Source: Aquipseudomonas alcaligenes
GTDB lineage: Bacteria; Pseudomonadota; Gammaproteobacteria; Pseudomonadales; Pseudomonadaceae
Direction of reading: 5' to 3'
Assembly (NCBI RefSeq): GCF_003205495.1
Contig: NZ_QJRX01000005.1
Span: 1 to 64,000, forward strand
Length of the DNA: 64,000 nucleotides
This document shows positions 40,496 to 48,990 of the stretch, piece by piece. The position numbers were made by a program, and so were the translations under genes. The notes under the pieces were generated by a model. The model worked only from the letters and a program-made list of their open reading frames with translations. It was not told where the DNA came from and did no database searches. Each line of letters opens with the position of its first letter. Position 1 is the stretch's first letter.

Positions 40496-41413
40496 ATGGA
40501 TGCCGTACAGATCCAGTTCGACCCGTCCAGCCTGCTGCTGATCAACCTGATCCTGGCGCTGATGATGTTCGGCGTGTCCCTCGACCTGCGCGCCGAGGAC
40601 TTCCGCCGCATCGTCCGCGAACCCAGGGCACCGGTAATCGGCCTGCTCGCTCAGTTCCTCCTGCTGCCGGCGCTGACCTGCCTGGCCTGCTGGACGCTGG
40701 CCATCGACCCGCAACTGGCCCTGGGCATGCAGCTGGTGGCCGCCTGCCCGGGTGGCAGCTTCTCCAACATCATGACCTGGATGGCGCGCGGCAACGTCGC
40801 CGTGTCGGTGAGCATGACCGCCGTCTCCAGCCTCGCCGCCGGGGTACTGACACCACTCAACTTCGCGCTCTATTCCTGGCTCAACCCATACACCCGGCCC
40901 CTGCTCACCGATATCGCCCTCGACCCGCTCGGCCTGCTGCTGATGGTGCTGCTGGTGCTCGGCCTGCCGCTGGTGCTGGGCATGTTCATCGGCAGACGCT
41001 TCCCGCTGCTGACCCTCAAGGTGGAAAAGCCGCTGCGCATCTTCGCCCTGCTGGTGATGCTGGCCTTCGTCGGCCTGGCCTTCGGCCGCAACTGGCAGCA
41101 GTTCCTGCAGCACTTCCACCTGTTCTTCTGGCTGGTAGTGGCGCACAACGCCATGGCCCTGCTGATCGGCTACGGCAGCGCACGCCTGTCCGGGCTGCCC
41201 GTGGCCGACCGCCGCGCCATCACCCTGGAGGTCGGTATCCAGAACTCGGCGCTGGGCCTGGTGATCATCTTCACCTTCTTCCCCCAGGCCAGCGGCATGC
41301 TGCTGATCGCCGCGTTCTGGGGCTGCTGGCATCTGGTCTCCGGGCTGAGCCTGGCCTGGCTCTGGTCGCGTAGCGCGCCAGACGCCCTGCCCGCCGAGGA
41401 GGCCACGCCATGA
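40496..41413 (+). CDS. BASS family (bile acid:Na+ symporter-like) transporter
   Basis: 305 aa, eight to ten hydrophobic segments. Family blocks ACPGGSFSNIMTWMARGNVAVSV and EVGIQNSALGLVIIF are typical of the bile acid/sodium symporter family, which also takes pantoate, keto acids and sterol-derived acids. The start is ATG 40496, one base after the FMO stop; earlier in-frame codons lie inside the FMO gene. Probably imports or exports the organic anion handled by the operon. Confidence 0.88.
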   Translation: MDAVQIQFDPSSLLLINLILALMMFGVSLDLRAEDFRRIVREPRAPVIGLLAQFLLLPALTCLACWTLAIDPQLALGMQLVAACPGGSFSNIMTWMARGNVAVSVSMTAVSSLAAGVLTPLNFALYSWLNPYTRPLLTDIALDPLGLLLMVLLVLGLPLVLGMFIGRRFPLLTLKVEKPLRIFALLVMLAFVGLAFGRNWQQFLQHFHLFFWLVVAHNAMALLIGYGSARLSGLPVADRRAITLEVGIQNSALGLVIIFTFFPQASGMLLIAAFWGCWHLVSGLSLAWLWSRSAPDALPAEEATP

Positions 41414-42192
41414 GCGTGGTGCTGATCACCGGCGCCGCCAGCGGCCTCGGCTGGGCGCTGGCCCGGGCCTGCCACGCCCGCGGCGATGACCTGCTGCTCA
41501 CCGATATCGATGCCGCCGGCCTGGCCGCGCGGGTCGCCGAACTGAGCAGCGCGCGGGTGCAGGCGCTGGCCGGCGACATCACCGACCCGGCCCTGCACGG
41601 CCAGCTGGTCGAGACCTGCCGCACGGCGTTCGGCCGCCTCGACCTGCTGATCAACAACGCCGGCATCACCCACCGCTCGCCGACCCTGCGCACCGACCCC
41701 GGCGTGTTCCGCAAGGTCATGGCGGTGGACTACCATGCACCGTTGGAGCTGACCCTGGCCGCCGCCGGCCTGCTGCGCGCGAGCCGTGGCCAGGTCGCCG
41801 CCATCGGCTCGATGGCCGGCTGGATGCCGGTGCTTGGCCGCGCCGGATACTGCGCGGCGAAGAGCGCGCTGGGCCAGGCCTTCGAGGTGCTGCGCGCTGA
41901 GCTCGCGCGCGACGGCATCGGCCTGCTGATGGTCTACCCGAGCTTCCTCGACACCCCGATCGACCGCAACGCCCTGGGCGCCGACGGCAAGCCGGCCGGC
42001 CACGCGCGCTCGACCATCGGCAGGATTCGCGGCGCCGACTGGATGGCCGGGGAAATCCTCAAGGCCCTGGAGCAGCGCCGCGAGCGCCTGTTCCCCGACC
42101 GCGGCAGCTGGCTGGCCAGCCTGCTCTGGCGCCTGGCGCCGGCGCTGTACTACCGGCAGATGAGCCGGCGTTTCGCCGGGGAGATGGGTTGA
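41410..42192 (+). CDS. Short-chain dehydrogenase/reductase
   Basis: 260 aa classical SDR. Cofactor motif TGAASGLG at residues 7-14, NNAG, and the catalytic triad S134, Y147, K151 (YCAAK). The C-terminal tail (SLLWRLAPALYYRQMSRRF) is hydrophobic and basic, suggesting a lipid-like substrate or membrane contact. Overlaps the BASS gene stop by four bases. Likely interconverts an alcohol and the ketone used by the FMO, an inference from co-occurrence. Confidence 0.88.
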   Translation: MSVVLITGAASGLGWALARACHARGDDLLLTDIDAAGLAARVAELSSARVQALAGDITDPALHGQLVETCRTAFGRLDLLINNAGITHRSPTLRTDPGVFRKVMAVDYHAPLELTLAAAGLLRASRGQVAAIGSMAGWMPVLGRAGYCAAKSALGQAFEVLRAELARDGIGLLMVYPSFLDTPIDRNALGADGKPAGHARSTIGRIRGADWMAGEILKALEQRRERLFPDRGSWLASLLWRLAPALYYRQMSRRFAGEMG

Positions 42193-42932
42193 TGGCCTTC
42201 GCTCCCTACGCCCTCGGCGCCTTCATCCTGCTGGCCTACACCCTGGAGGCCATCACCGGTTTCGGCAGCATCGTCATCGCCCTGTCACTCGGTGCCTTGC
42301 TGCTGCCCATCGACCAGCTGCTGCCGGTGCTGGTGCCACTGAACATCGGCATGACCGGCTACCTGGTCAGCCGCCACTGGCGCCTGATCGACCGCCGCCT
42401 GCTGCTCGGCACCATCCTGCCCGGCATGCTCGCCGGCACCCTGCTCGGCTACTGGCTGCTGCCGCACCTGGACACCCAGGCACTCAAGGCTGGCTTCGGC
42501 GCACTGATCCTGTGGTTCGCCGGGCGCGAACTGTGGCGCCTGCGCCATGCCCAGGCACTGCCGGTGCGTCCGGCCTGGCTGACGCGCCTGATCACCCTCG
42601 GCGCCGGCCTCAGCCACGGCCTGTTCGCCTCGGGCGGGCCGCTGCTGGTCTACGGCCTGGCCGGCACGGCGCTGGACAAGGCGCGCCTGCGCGCCACTCT
42701 GGTCAGCGTCTGGTTCAGCCTCAACAGCCTGCTCACCCTCGCCTTCCTGCTCGACGGCCGCCTGCTGCCAGCCCTGCCGCAGGTGGCGAGCTATGCGCCG
42801 CTGCTGCTGCTCGGCGTGTGGCTGGGCGAACGCCTGCACCGACGCTTCGACGAGCGCCACTTCCGCATCGCCATCTACTGCCTGCTGCTGCTCACCGGCA
42901 CCCTGCTGCTGGCTCCCTGGAGACTCGCATGA
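42192..42932 (+). CDS. TSUP (TauE/SafE) family permease
   Basis: 246 aa with about eight hydrophobic segments and the family's duplicated core (EAITGFGSIVIALSLGALLLP and GAGLSHGLFASGGPLLVYGL). TSUP proteins move organic or sulfur-containing anions such as sulfite, sulfoacetate or taurine breakdown products. The start is ATG 42192, overlapping the SDR stop (tgATG). Second transporter of the operon. Confidence 0.85.
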   Translation: MAFAPYALGAFILLAYTLEAITGFGSIVIALSLGALLLPIDQLLPVLVPLNIGMTGYLVSRHWRLIDRRLLLGTILPGMLAGTLLGYWLLPHLDTQALKAGFGALILWFAGRELWRLRHAQALPVRPAWLTRLITLGAGLSHGLFASGGPLLVYGLAGTALDKARLRATLVSVWFSLNSLLTLAFLLDGRLLPALPQVASYAPLLLLGVWLGERLHRRFDERHFRIAIYCLLLLTGTLLLAPWRLA

Positions 42933-44719
42933 GCTACGACATCATCATCAAGAACGGCCTGTACTTCGACGGCAGCGGCGCCCCCGGCGCGGTCCGCCAT
43001 GTCGGCATCCGCGACGGCCGCATCGACGTGCTCAGCTTCAGCCCGCTGGACGAAAGCGGCTGCGCGCAGGTGATCGACGCCTCCGGCAAGTGGGTCACCC
43101 CGGGCTTTCTGGAAATCCACTCGCACTACGACGCCGAGGTGATCGCCGCGCCGGCGCTGAAGGAGTCGGTGCGCCACGGCGTCACCAGCGTGACCATCGG
43201 CTCCTGCTCGATCAGCATGGTGCTGGCCGAGCCGGAGGACTGCTCGGACCTGTTCACCCGCGTCGAGGCTGTGCCGCGCGAGTACGTGCTGCCGATCCTG
43301 CAGGAGAAGAAGAGCTGGCGCGACGCCGCCGGCTACCGTGCCTTCTACGAGCAGCTGCCGCTGGGGCCGAACGTCAATTCCTTCCTCGGCCACTCCGAGC
43401 TGCGCGTGGCGGTGATGGGCCTGGAGCGCGCCACCCAGAAGATCACGCCGAGCGAGGCCGAGCTGGCGCGCATGGAGCAATTGCTGGAGGAAGCGCTGGA
43501 CGCCGGCTGCATCGGCCTGTCGGTGATGACCACGCGGCTGGACAAGATGGACGGCGACCGCGCCTGGTCCAGCCCGCTGCCCTCGACCTTCGCCAGCTGG
43601 AAGGAGTTCTCGCGCCTGTTCGCCATCCTCCGCCGCCGTGGCGCGGTGCTGCAGGGCGCGCCGAACGCGGTGACCAAGGTCAACGTGTTCGCCTTCCTCT
43701 GGCAGGCCCACGGCTGGTTCAGAAAGCCGCTCAAGTGCACCATGCTTACCGCGCTGGACCTCAAGTCGCAGCCGCTGCTGCACCGCTTCACCCGCCTCTC
43801 CGGCTGGCTGGCGAACAAAGTGCTGCGCGGCCACTTCCGCTGGCAGACCTTGCCGGCGCCCTTCACCCTGCGCCTGGAAGGGCTCAACGTGAACGCCTTC
43901 GAGGAGTTTGGCGCCGGCGAGATCCTGCGCAACATCAAGGACCCGGACGAACTCTACGCCAAGGTCAAGGAACCGGAGTTCCGCGCCCTGTTCAAGAAGC
44001 AGGTCAAGGCCATCCTCACCAAGGGCCTGTGGCACCGCGACTTCTCCGACTGCTGGGTGACCGAGTGCCCGGACGCCTCCCTGGTCGGCAAGAACTTCAA
44101 GCAACTGGGCGAGGCGCGTGGCCTGGACGCGGTGGACGCCTACTTCGAACTGGCCTGCCAGTACCGCGAGGCGCTGAAGTGGACCACCTGCTACGGCAAC
44201 CAGCGCGAGCCGATCATGCGCCAGCTGCTGGCCAGCCCCTGGACCCACCCCGGCTTCGCCGACTCCGGCGCGCACCTGCGCTCCATCGCCCAGTACAACT
44301 TCCCGCTGCGCTTCCTCAAGTACGTGCGCGATGCGCAGCTGGCCGGCGCGCCCTTCATGGAACTGGGCCAGGCGGTGCGCCGCTGCAGCGGCGAGCTGGC
44401 CGACTTCATCGGCGTGGACGCCGGCTATATCCGCGTCGGCGACCGCGCCGACCTGGTGATCGTCAACCCCGAGGGCCTCACCGCCGAGCTGGACGCCATC
44501 GCCGAGGCGCCAATGGAAATGCTCGGCCTGGTGCGGGTGGTCAAGCGCAACGACGCGGCGGTCGAACTGACCCTGATCAACGGCCGCATCGCCTACCAGC
44601 GCGGCCAGGAATACCCGGACGACCTCGGCAAGTCGCAGCGCTACGGCCGCTTCCTGCCGGCCCGCGACGTGCTGCCGCGCTCGGCGCCCGCAGGCACGCT
44701 GCAGCCCGCCACCGCCTGA
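42929..44719 (+). CDS. Amidohydrolase (N-acyl-D-amino-acid deacylase family)
   Basis: 596 aa metal-dependent hydrolase. The metal motif H-x-H is H64/H66 in EIHSHYDAE; SGAHLRSIAQY near residue 450 and the C-terminal beta-domain GDRADLVIVNPEGL fit the D-aminoacylase group. It would cut an amide, perhaps an N-acyl amino acid. Its ATG overlaps the TSUP stop by four bases. It is the last gene of the operon; a REP pair follows immediately. Confidence 0.85.
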   Translation: MSYDIIIKNGLYFDGSGAPGAVRHVGIRDGRIDVLSFSPLDESGCAQVIDASGKWVTPGFLEIHSHYDAEVIAAPALKESVRHGVTSVTIGSCSISMVLAEPEDCSDLFTRVEAVPREYVLPILQEKKSWRDAAGYRAFYEQLPLGPNVNSFLGHSELRVAVMGLERATQKITPSEAELARMEQLLEEALDAGCIGLSVMTTRLDKMDGDRAWSSPLPSTFASWKEFSRLFAILRRRGAVLQGAPNAVTKVNVFAFLWQAHGWFRKPLKCTMLTALDLKSQPLLHRFTRLSGWLANKVLRGHFRWQTLPAPFTLRLEGLNVNAFEEFGAGEILRNIKDPDELYAKVKEPEFRALFKKQVKAILTKGLWHRDFSDCWVTECPDASLVGKNFKQLGEARGLDAVDAYFELACQYREALKWTTCYGNQREPIMRQLLASPWTHPGFADSGAHLRSIAQYNFPLRFLKYVRDAQLAGAPFMELGQAVRRCSGELADFIGVDAGYIRVGDRADLVIVNPEGLTAELDAIAEAPMEMLGLVRVVKRNDAAVELTLINGRIAYQRGQEYPDDLGKSQRYGRFLPARDVLPRSAPAGTLQPATA

Positions 44720-44721
44720 TC

Positions 44722-44778
44722 TAGCCCGGATGCAATCCGGGAGCGGAGCGGCCTGCTTCCCGGATTGCATCCGGGCTA
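44722..44778. repeat. Paired REP element
   Basis: Two perfect 21-base arms (44722-44742 and 44758-44778), beginning TAGCCCGGATGC and ending GCATCCGGGCTA, face each other over a 15-base spacer. This is the common Pseudomonas REP type. It can fold into a stable hairpin and probably also ends the operon transcript. Confidence 0.85.
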
Positions 44779-44824
44779 CGACGCGTTGATCCGAGCCGAG
44801 GAGCCGTCAGCCAACCACGAACCA

Positions 44825-44862
44825 TCCCCTCTCCCGTTCACGGGAGAGGGCTAGGGAGAGGG
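44825..44862. repeat. CCCTCTCCC REP-like element
   Basis: CCCCTCTCCCGTTCACGGGAGAGGG followed by CTAGGGAGAGGG, of the same family as the repeat at 18371-18460. The rest of the gap to 45103 shows no gene. Confidence 0.65.
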
Positions 44863-45103
44863 CCAAGCCCTCGTCATTCACCAGGTGCCGCCAAGAGCAC
44901 CGCCTCCCGGAACGCTGCCCAGCGCACCGGTTCAGCACCCGCTCGCGGCCGCCCCGCCGGCAGCCGAGTATTCGCCGGCTGGCCGGTCGCAGCGGGTGCC
45001 CCTTCCTGTCGATTCAGCCCCTCTATCACGCTTATCGGCTGACCAGCCCCGCTGCGCGGAGTTAACATGCCGCCAGCCCGATGAATCGACCGTGAGTAAT
45101 CCG

Positions 45104-46447
45104 ATGTCCGCCTGGAGTCCCGAAAGCTGGAGAGGCAAGCCCATCCAGCAGCAGCCGCAATACCCCGATGCCGCCCACCTGGCCCGCGTGGAGCAGACCC
45201 TGGCCGGCTACCCGCCGCTGGTGTTCGCCGGCGAGGCCCGCGAACTGCGCCGCCAGTTCGCCGAAGTGACCCAGGGCCGCGCCTTCCTCCTGCAGGGCGG
45301 CGACTGTGCCGAGAGCTTCGCCGAGTTCAGCGCGGCGAAGATCCGCGACACCTTCAAGGTGCTGCTGCAGATGGCCATCGTCATGACCTTCGCCGCCGGC
45401 TGCCCGGTGGTCAAGGTCGGGCGCATGGCCGGCCAGTTCGCCAAGCCGCGTTCGGCCAACGACGAGAGCATCGGCGGCGTGACCCTGCCGGCCTACCGTG
45501 GCGATATCGTCAACGGCATCGAGTTCGACGCCGCCAGCCGCGTGCCGGACCCGGAGCGCCTGCTGCAGGCCTACCACCAGGCCACCGCCAGCCTCAACCT
45601 GCTGCGCGCCTTCGCCCAGGGCGGCTTTGCCGACGTGCACCAGGTGCACCAGTGGAACCTCGACTTTATCGCCAATTCAGCCTTGAGCGAGAAGTACCAC
45701 CAGCTGGCCAACCGCATCGACGAGACCCTGGCCTTCATGCGCGCGGTCGGCATGGACAGCGCGCCGCAGCTGCGCGAAGTCAGCTTCTTCACCGCCCACG
45801 AGGCGCTGCTGCTGGGTTACGAGCAGGCCTTCGTGCGCCAGGACAGCCTCACCGGGCGCTGGTACGACTGCTCCGCACACATGCTGTGGATCGGCGACCG
45901 TACCCGCCAGCTGGACGGCGCCCACGTCGAGTTCATGCGCGGCATCGAGAACCCCATCGGGGTCAAGGTCGGCCCGAGCATGGACCCGGACGAACTGATC
46001 CGCCTGATCGACATCCTCAACCCGGACAACGACCCGGGCCGCCTCAACCTGATCGTGCGCATGGGCGCCGACAAGGTCGAGGCGCACTTCCCGCGCCTGC
46101 TGCGCAAGGTCAAGGAAGAAGGTCGCCAGGTGCTGTGGAGTTCCGACCCCATGCACGGCAACACCATCAAGGCCAGCAGCGGCTACAAGACCCGCGACTT
46201 CGCGCAGATCCTCTCGGAGGTCAAGCAGTTCTTCCAGGTGCACCGCGCCGAGGGCACCGTGGCCGGCGGCATCCATATCGAGATGACCGGGCAGAACGTC
46301 ACCGAGTGCATCGGCGGCGCCCGCCCGGTCACCGAGGACGCCCTGTCCGACCGCTACCACACCCACTGCGACCCGCGCATGAACGCCGACCAGTCCCTGG
46401 AACTGGCCTTCCTGATCGCCGAGACGCTCAAGCAGGCCAGGGCCTGA
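45104..46447 (+). CDS. Class II 3-deoxy-7-phosphoheptulonate synthase
   Basis: 447 aa DAHP synthase of the class II (plant-like) type, first step of the shikimate pathway. Family blocks [33 protein letters not shown] (metal Cys), [12 protein letters not shown] and DPMHGNT (metal His), and [14 protein letters not shown] (metal Glu) are visible. The start ATG 45104 gives the typical N-terminus; GTG 45092 is a four-codon alternative. The neighbourhood resembles that of P. aeruginosa PA2843. Confidence 0.94.
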   Translation: MSAWSPESWRGKPIQQQPQYPDAAHLARVEQTLAGYPPLVFAGEARELRRQFAEVTQGRAFLLQGGDCAESFAEFSAAKIRDTFKVLLQMAIVMTFAAGCPVVKVGRMAGQFAKPRSANDESIGGVTLPAYRGDIVNGIEFDAASRVPDPERLLQAYHQATASLNLLRAFAQGGFADVHQVHQWNLDFIANSALSEKYHQLANRIDETLAFMRAVGMDSAPQLREVSFFTAHEALLLGYEQAFVRQDSLTGRWYDCSAHMLWIGDRTRQLDGAHVEFMRGIENPIGVKVGPSMDPDELIRLIDILNPDNDPGRLNLIVRMGADKVEAHFPRLLRKVKEEGRQVLWSSDPMHGNTIKASSGYKTRDFAQILSEVKQFFQVHRAEGTVAGGIHIEMTGQNVTECIGGARPVTEDALSDRYHTHCDPRMNADQSLELAFLIAETLKQARA

Positions 46448-46460
46448 GCCACGGCGCCGC

Positions 46461-47426
46461 CTAGCCGGCGCGGGCCTGGAACTTCTTGCGGTAGGCGGCC
46501 GGCAGCAGGCCAACGCGTTGCTGGAACAGGCGGCGGAACGAGTTGCTGTCCTCGTAGCCGACCGCGAAGGTGATGCTGTCGAGGCTCATGCGCGTGGTTT
46601 CCAGCAGCTGCTTGGCCTTCTCCAGGCGCAGCGTCTGCACATAGGCCAGCGGCGTGTAGCCGGTGGCCTCCTTGAAGCGCCGTTTGAAGTTGCGCACGCC
46701 AAAGCCGAAGCGGCCGGCCAGCTCGTCGATCAGCAGCGGCTGGCCGAAGTGCTCGTCCAGCCAGTTCTGCACCCGCAGGATGTCGGCATCACCGTGGCTC
46801 TTCGGCATCGACCACAGCACATAGGAAGACTGCTCGCTGCGCACGTTGTCGATCAGCAGGTAGCGGCTGCACAGCTGTGCCAGCTCCAGCGAGGCGAAGC
46901 GCCGCACCAGGTGCAGCAGCAGATCCACCGCCGCGCTGGCACCGCCGCTGCTGATCAGGCGGTTGTCCTCGCAGAGGATCTGCCGTTCGTCCAGCAACGC
47001 TTCCGGGTAACGCCGGCGAAATAGCTCGGCGAAGGCCCAGTGCGTGGTGGCGCGGGTGCCGCACAGCAGGCCGGCCTCGGCGAGCATGAAGGTGGCCGTG
47101 CACATGGCGGCCAGCACCGCGCCCTGGGCATGCTGGCGGCGCAGCCAGTCGCGGTAGCGATGGAAGCCGGGCAAGGCCTCGCGCAGGGTGAAGAGGAAAC
47201 CGGGAATCAGCACCAGATCGGTACGCGCCACCTGATCGAGCGCCACCTCGGCCTGCAGCGCCTGGCCGCTCAGCGAAGGCACGGGCAGGCCGTCATGGGA
47301 CGCCACCACCACCTCGAACAGGGGCTCGCCCCCTTCGCTGAACAGGTTGGCGGCGCGCAGCATCTCCAGGGCCATGGTGGCGCTGGCGGCGGAACAGTGG
47401 TCGGCGAGCAGAAGGGTCACGTGCAT
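46461..47426 (-). CDS. GlxA-type AraC-family regulator
   Basis: 321 aa. The N-terminal DJ-1/PfpI-like domain (about 1-185, with the nucleophile-elbow position AAMCTATFMLAEAG) is followed by an AraC HTH (about 215-315; GRFGFGVRNFKRRFKEATGYTPLAYVQTLRLEKA). This is the layout of GlxA/GbdR-like regulators, which respond to small nitrogenous compounds. Divergent from a thioesterase-like gene, with a palindrome between them. Confidence 0.88.
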   Translation of the reverse strand: MHVTLLLADHCSAASATMALEMLRAANLFSEGGEPLFEVVVASHDGLPVPSLSGQALQAEVALDQVARTDLVLIPGFLFTLREALPGFHRYRDWLRRQHAQGAVLAAMCTATFMLAEAGLLCGTRATTHWAFAELFRRRYPEALLDERQILCEDNRLISSGGASAAVDLLLHLVRRFASLELAQLCSRYLLIDNVRSEQSSYVLWSMPKSHGDADILRVQNWLDEHFGQPLLIDELAGRFGFGVRNFKRRFKEATGYTPLAYVQTLRLEKAKQLLETTRMSLDSITFAVGYEDSNSFRRLFQQRVGLLPAAYRKKFQARAG

Positions 47427-47449
47427 GGCGGCTTTTGCAGATTTCGCAT

Positions 47450-47467
47450 GGATAAAGTCATTTATCC
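47450..47467. promoter_or_regulatory. Palindrome between GlxA-type regulator and thioesterase gene
   Basis: GGATAAA-GTCA-TTTATCC: perfect seven-base arms in a 103-base divergent promoter region. A likely operator or part of an overlapping promoter. Confidence 0.4.
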
Positions 47468-47529
47468 ACCTACCTTAGCGCAAAGCCAGCCCCTAGAGTG
47501 CTCCGGTCATCCCGCCAACGGACGTACTC

Positions 47530-48084
47530 ATGAATCTCTGGTTCCGCCTTCTCCTCATGCTCCTGCGCTGTCCCTGGCGCAAGCCGGTCCACGCCCTGTC
47601 CACCACCGTCGTGCGCATGCGCGCGTGGCCGCTGGACCTCGACTTCAACCGCCATGTCACCAACGGCCGCTACTTCACCCTGGCCGATGTCGGCCGCATG
47701 GACTACGTGCTGCGCAGCGGCGCCTTCCGCGTCGCCCTGCGCCACCGCGCGCTGCCCATCGTCGGCGACACCTGGGGCAAGTTCCGCCGCGAGCTGAAGC
47801 TGTTCGAGGCCTTCGAGATCCACACCCGCATGCTCGGCTGGGACGACAAGTGGAGCTTCGTCGAGCACCGCTTCGTCAGTGGCGGGCGCACGGTGGGGGT
47901 GATCGTCATCCGCGGCCTGTTCCGCTCTCCGAAAGGCACCGTGCCGCCCGGCGAATTCGCCCGTGCCCTGGGCCTGGACGAGCACTCGCCGGAGATGCCG
48001 GCCTGGCTGCGCGAGTGGTCGGCCAGCTGCGACGACATGAGCCTGCAGCTGCGCACCGAGGAAGGGCTGGCCGCCGCGCGATAG
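47530..48084 (+). CDS. Thioesterase-like (hotdog fold) protein
   Basis: 184 aa. The segment MRAWPLDLDFNRHVTNGRYFTLADVGRMDYVLRSG is characteristic of acyl-CoA thioesterase/THEM6-like hotdog proteins (DxNxHxNNxxY pattern). A short N-terminal hydrophobic stretch may anchor it. It would hydrolyse an acyl-CoA or acyl-ACP; the chain length is unknown. Divergent from the GlxA-type regulator. Confidence 0.82.
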   Translation: MNLWFRLLLMLLRCPWRKPVHALSTTVVRMRAWPLDLDFNRHVTNGRYFTLADVGRMDYVLRSGAFRVALRHRALPIVGDTWGKFRRELKLFEAFEIHTRMLGWDDKWSFVEHRFVSGGRTVGVIVIRGLFRSPKGTVPPGEFARALGLDEHSPEMPAWLREWSASCDDMSLQLRTEEGLAAAR

Positions 48085-48204
48085 TCCGCGAGTCATGACG
48101 CGACCCGGGTCACACCCGGGACCGCCCCGCATCGCCGACAATGCGCGCCGGCCGGAGGCCGAATGCCTCAGGGCCACCAGCCCCAACCTTCAAGGACGAT
48201 GACC

Positions 48205-48957
48205 ATGAAACTGCACCTCCCCCTGTCCACCCTGGCCCTGGCCAGCCTGCTCGCCGGCTGCCAGAACATGAGCCCGGACGCGATGCTCAGCACCGGCCTG
48301 CAAGCCATGCAGGCCGCCACCCTGAGCGATGCCGAAGTGAAGAGCATGGCCGACGAGGCCTGCCTGCAGATGGACGCCGAGGCGCCCATCGCCCCGGCAG
48401 ACAGCGAGTACAGCCGGCGCCTGGAGAGGATCGCCGCCAACCTCGGCGGCCAGGTGGGCGGCACCCCGGTCAACTACAAGGTCTACCTCACCGACGAAGT
48501 CAACGCCTGGGCCATGGCCAACGGCTGCGTGCGCGTGTACAGCGGCCTGATGGACCTGATGAGCGACAACGAGGTAGAAGGCGTGCTCGGCCACGAGATG
48601 GGCCACGTCGCCCTCGGCCACACCAAGAAGGCCATGCAGGCCGCCTACGCCACCTCGGTGGCCCGTGGCGCCGCGGCCTCCTCGGGCAACAGTGCGGTCT
48701 CGGCGCTGTCCGCCTCGCAACTGGGCGACCTCGGCGAGGCGCTGGTCAACGCCCAATTCTCCCAGGCCCAGGAAAGCGCCGCCGACGACTTCTCCTTCGA
48801 CCTGCTGAAGCAGCGCGGCGTAGCGCTGGACGGTCTGGCCAGCGCCTTCGACAAGCTGGCCCAACTGGGCGGCGGCGACAGCAGCATGTTCGACTCCCAC
48901 CCGGGCTCGGCCGACCGCGCCGCGCATATCCGCCAGCGCATCGCCGCCGAGCAATAA
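48205..48957 (+). CDS. M48 family lipoprotein metalloprotease
   Basis: 250 aa. Lipobox LLAGCQN is followed by a periplasmic peptidase M48 domain with HEMGH zinc motif (VLGHEMGHVALGH) and a third ligand Glu in AQESAADDFSFDLL; similar to YcaL/LoiP. The start is ATG 48205, since AAGGA is eight bases before it but only two before ATG 48199. Probably degrades misfolded outer-membrane proteins. Confidence 0.9.
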   Translation: MKLHLPLSTLALASLLAGCQNMSPDAMLSTGLQAMQAATLSDAEVKSMADEACLQMDAEAPIAPADSEYSRRLERIAANLGGQVGGTPVNYKVYLTDEVNAWAMANGCVRVYSGLMDLMSDNEVEGVLGHEMGHVALGHTKKAMQAAYATSVARGAAASSGNSAVSALSASQLGDLGEALVNAQFSQAQESAADDFSFDLLKQRGVALDGLASAFDKLAQLGGGDSSMFDSHPGSADRAAHIRQRIAAEQ

Positions 48958-48963
48958 GCCCTC

Positions 48964-48990
48964 GCCCCGCTCGCGCAACGCGGGCGGGGC
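48964..48990. terminator. GC hairpin between converging genes
   Basis: GCCCCGCTCGCG-CAA-CGCGGGCGGGGC: twelve paired positions with one G-U, no T-run. It separates the M48 protease gene from the converging glycosylase gene. Confidence 0.5.

Noticed and set aside
42875..44770. 631-codon minus-strand frame opposite the amidohydrolase
   Set aside because: Antisense shadow; the plus-strand gene has intact metal motifs and a coupled start.
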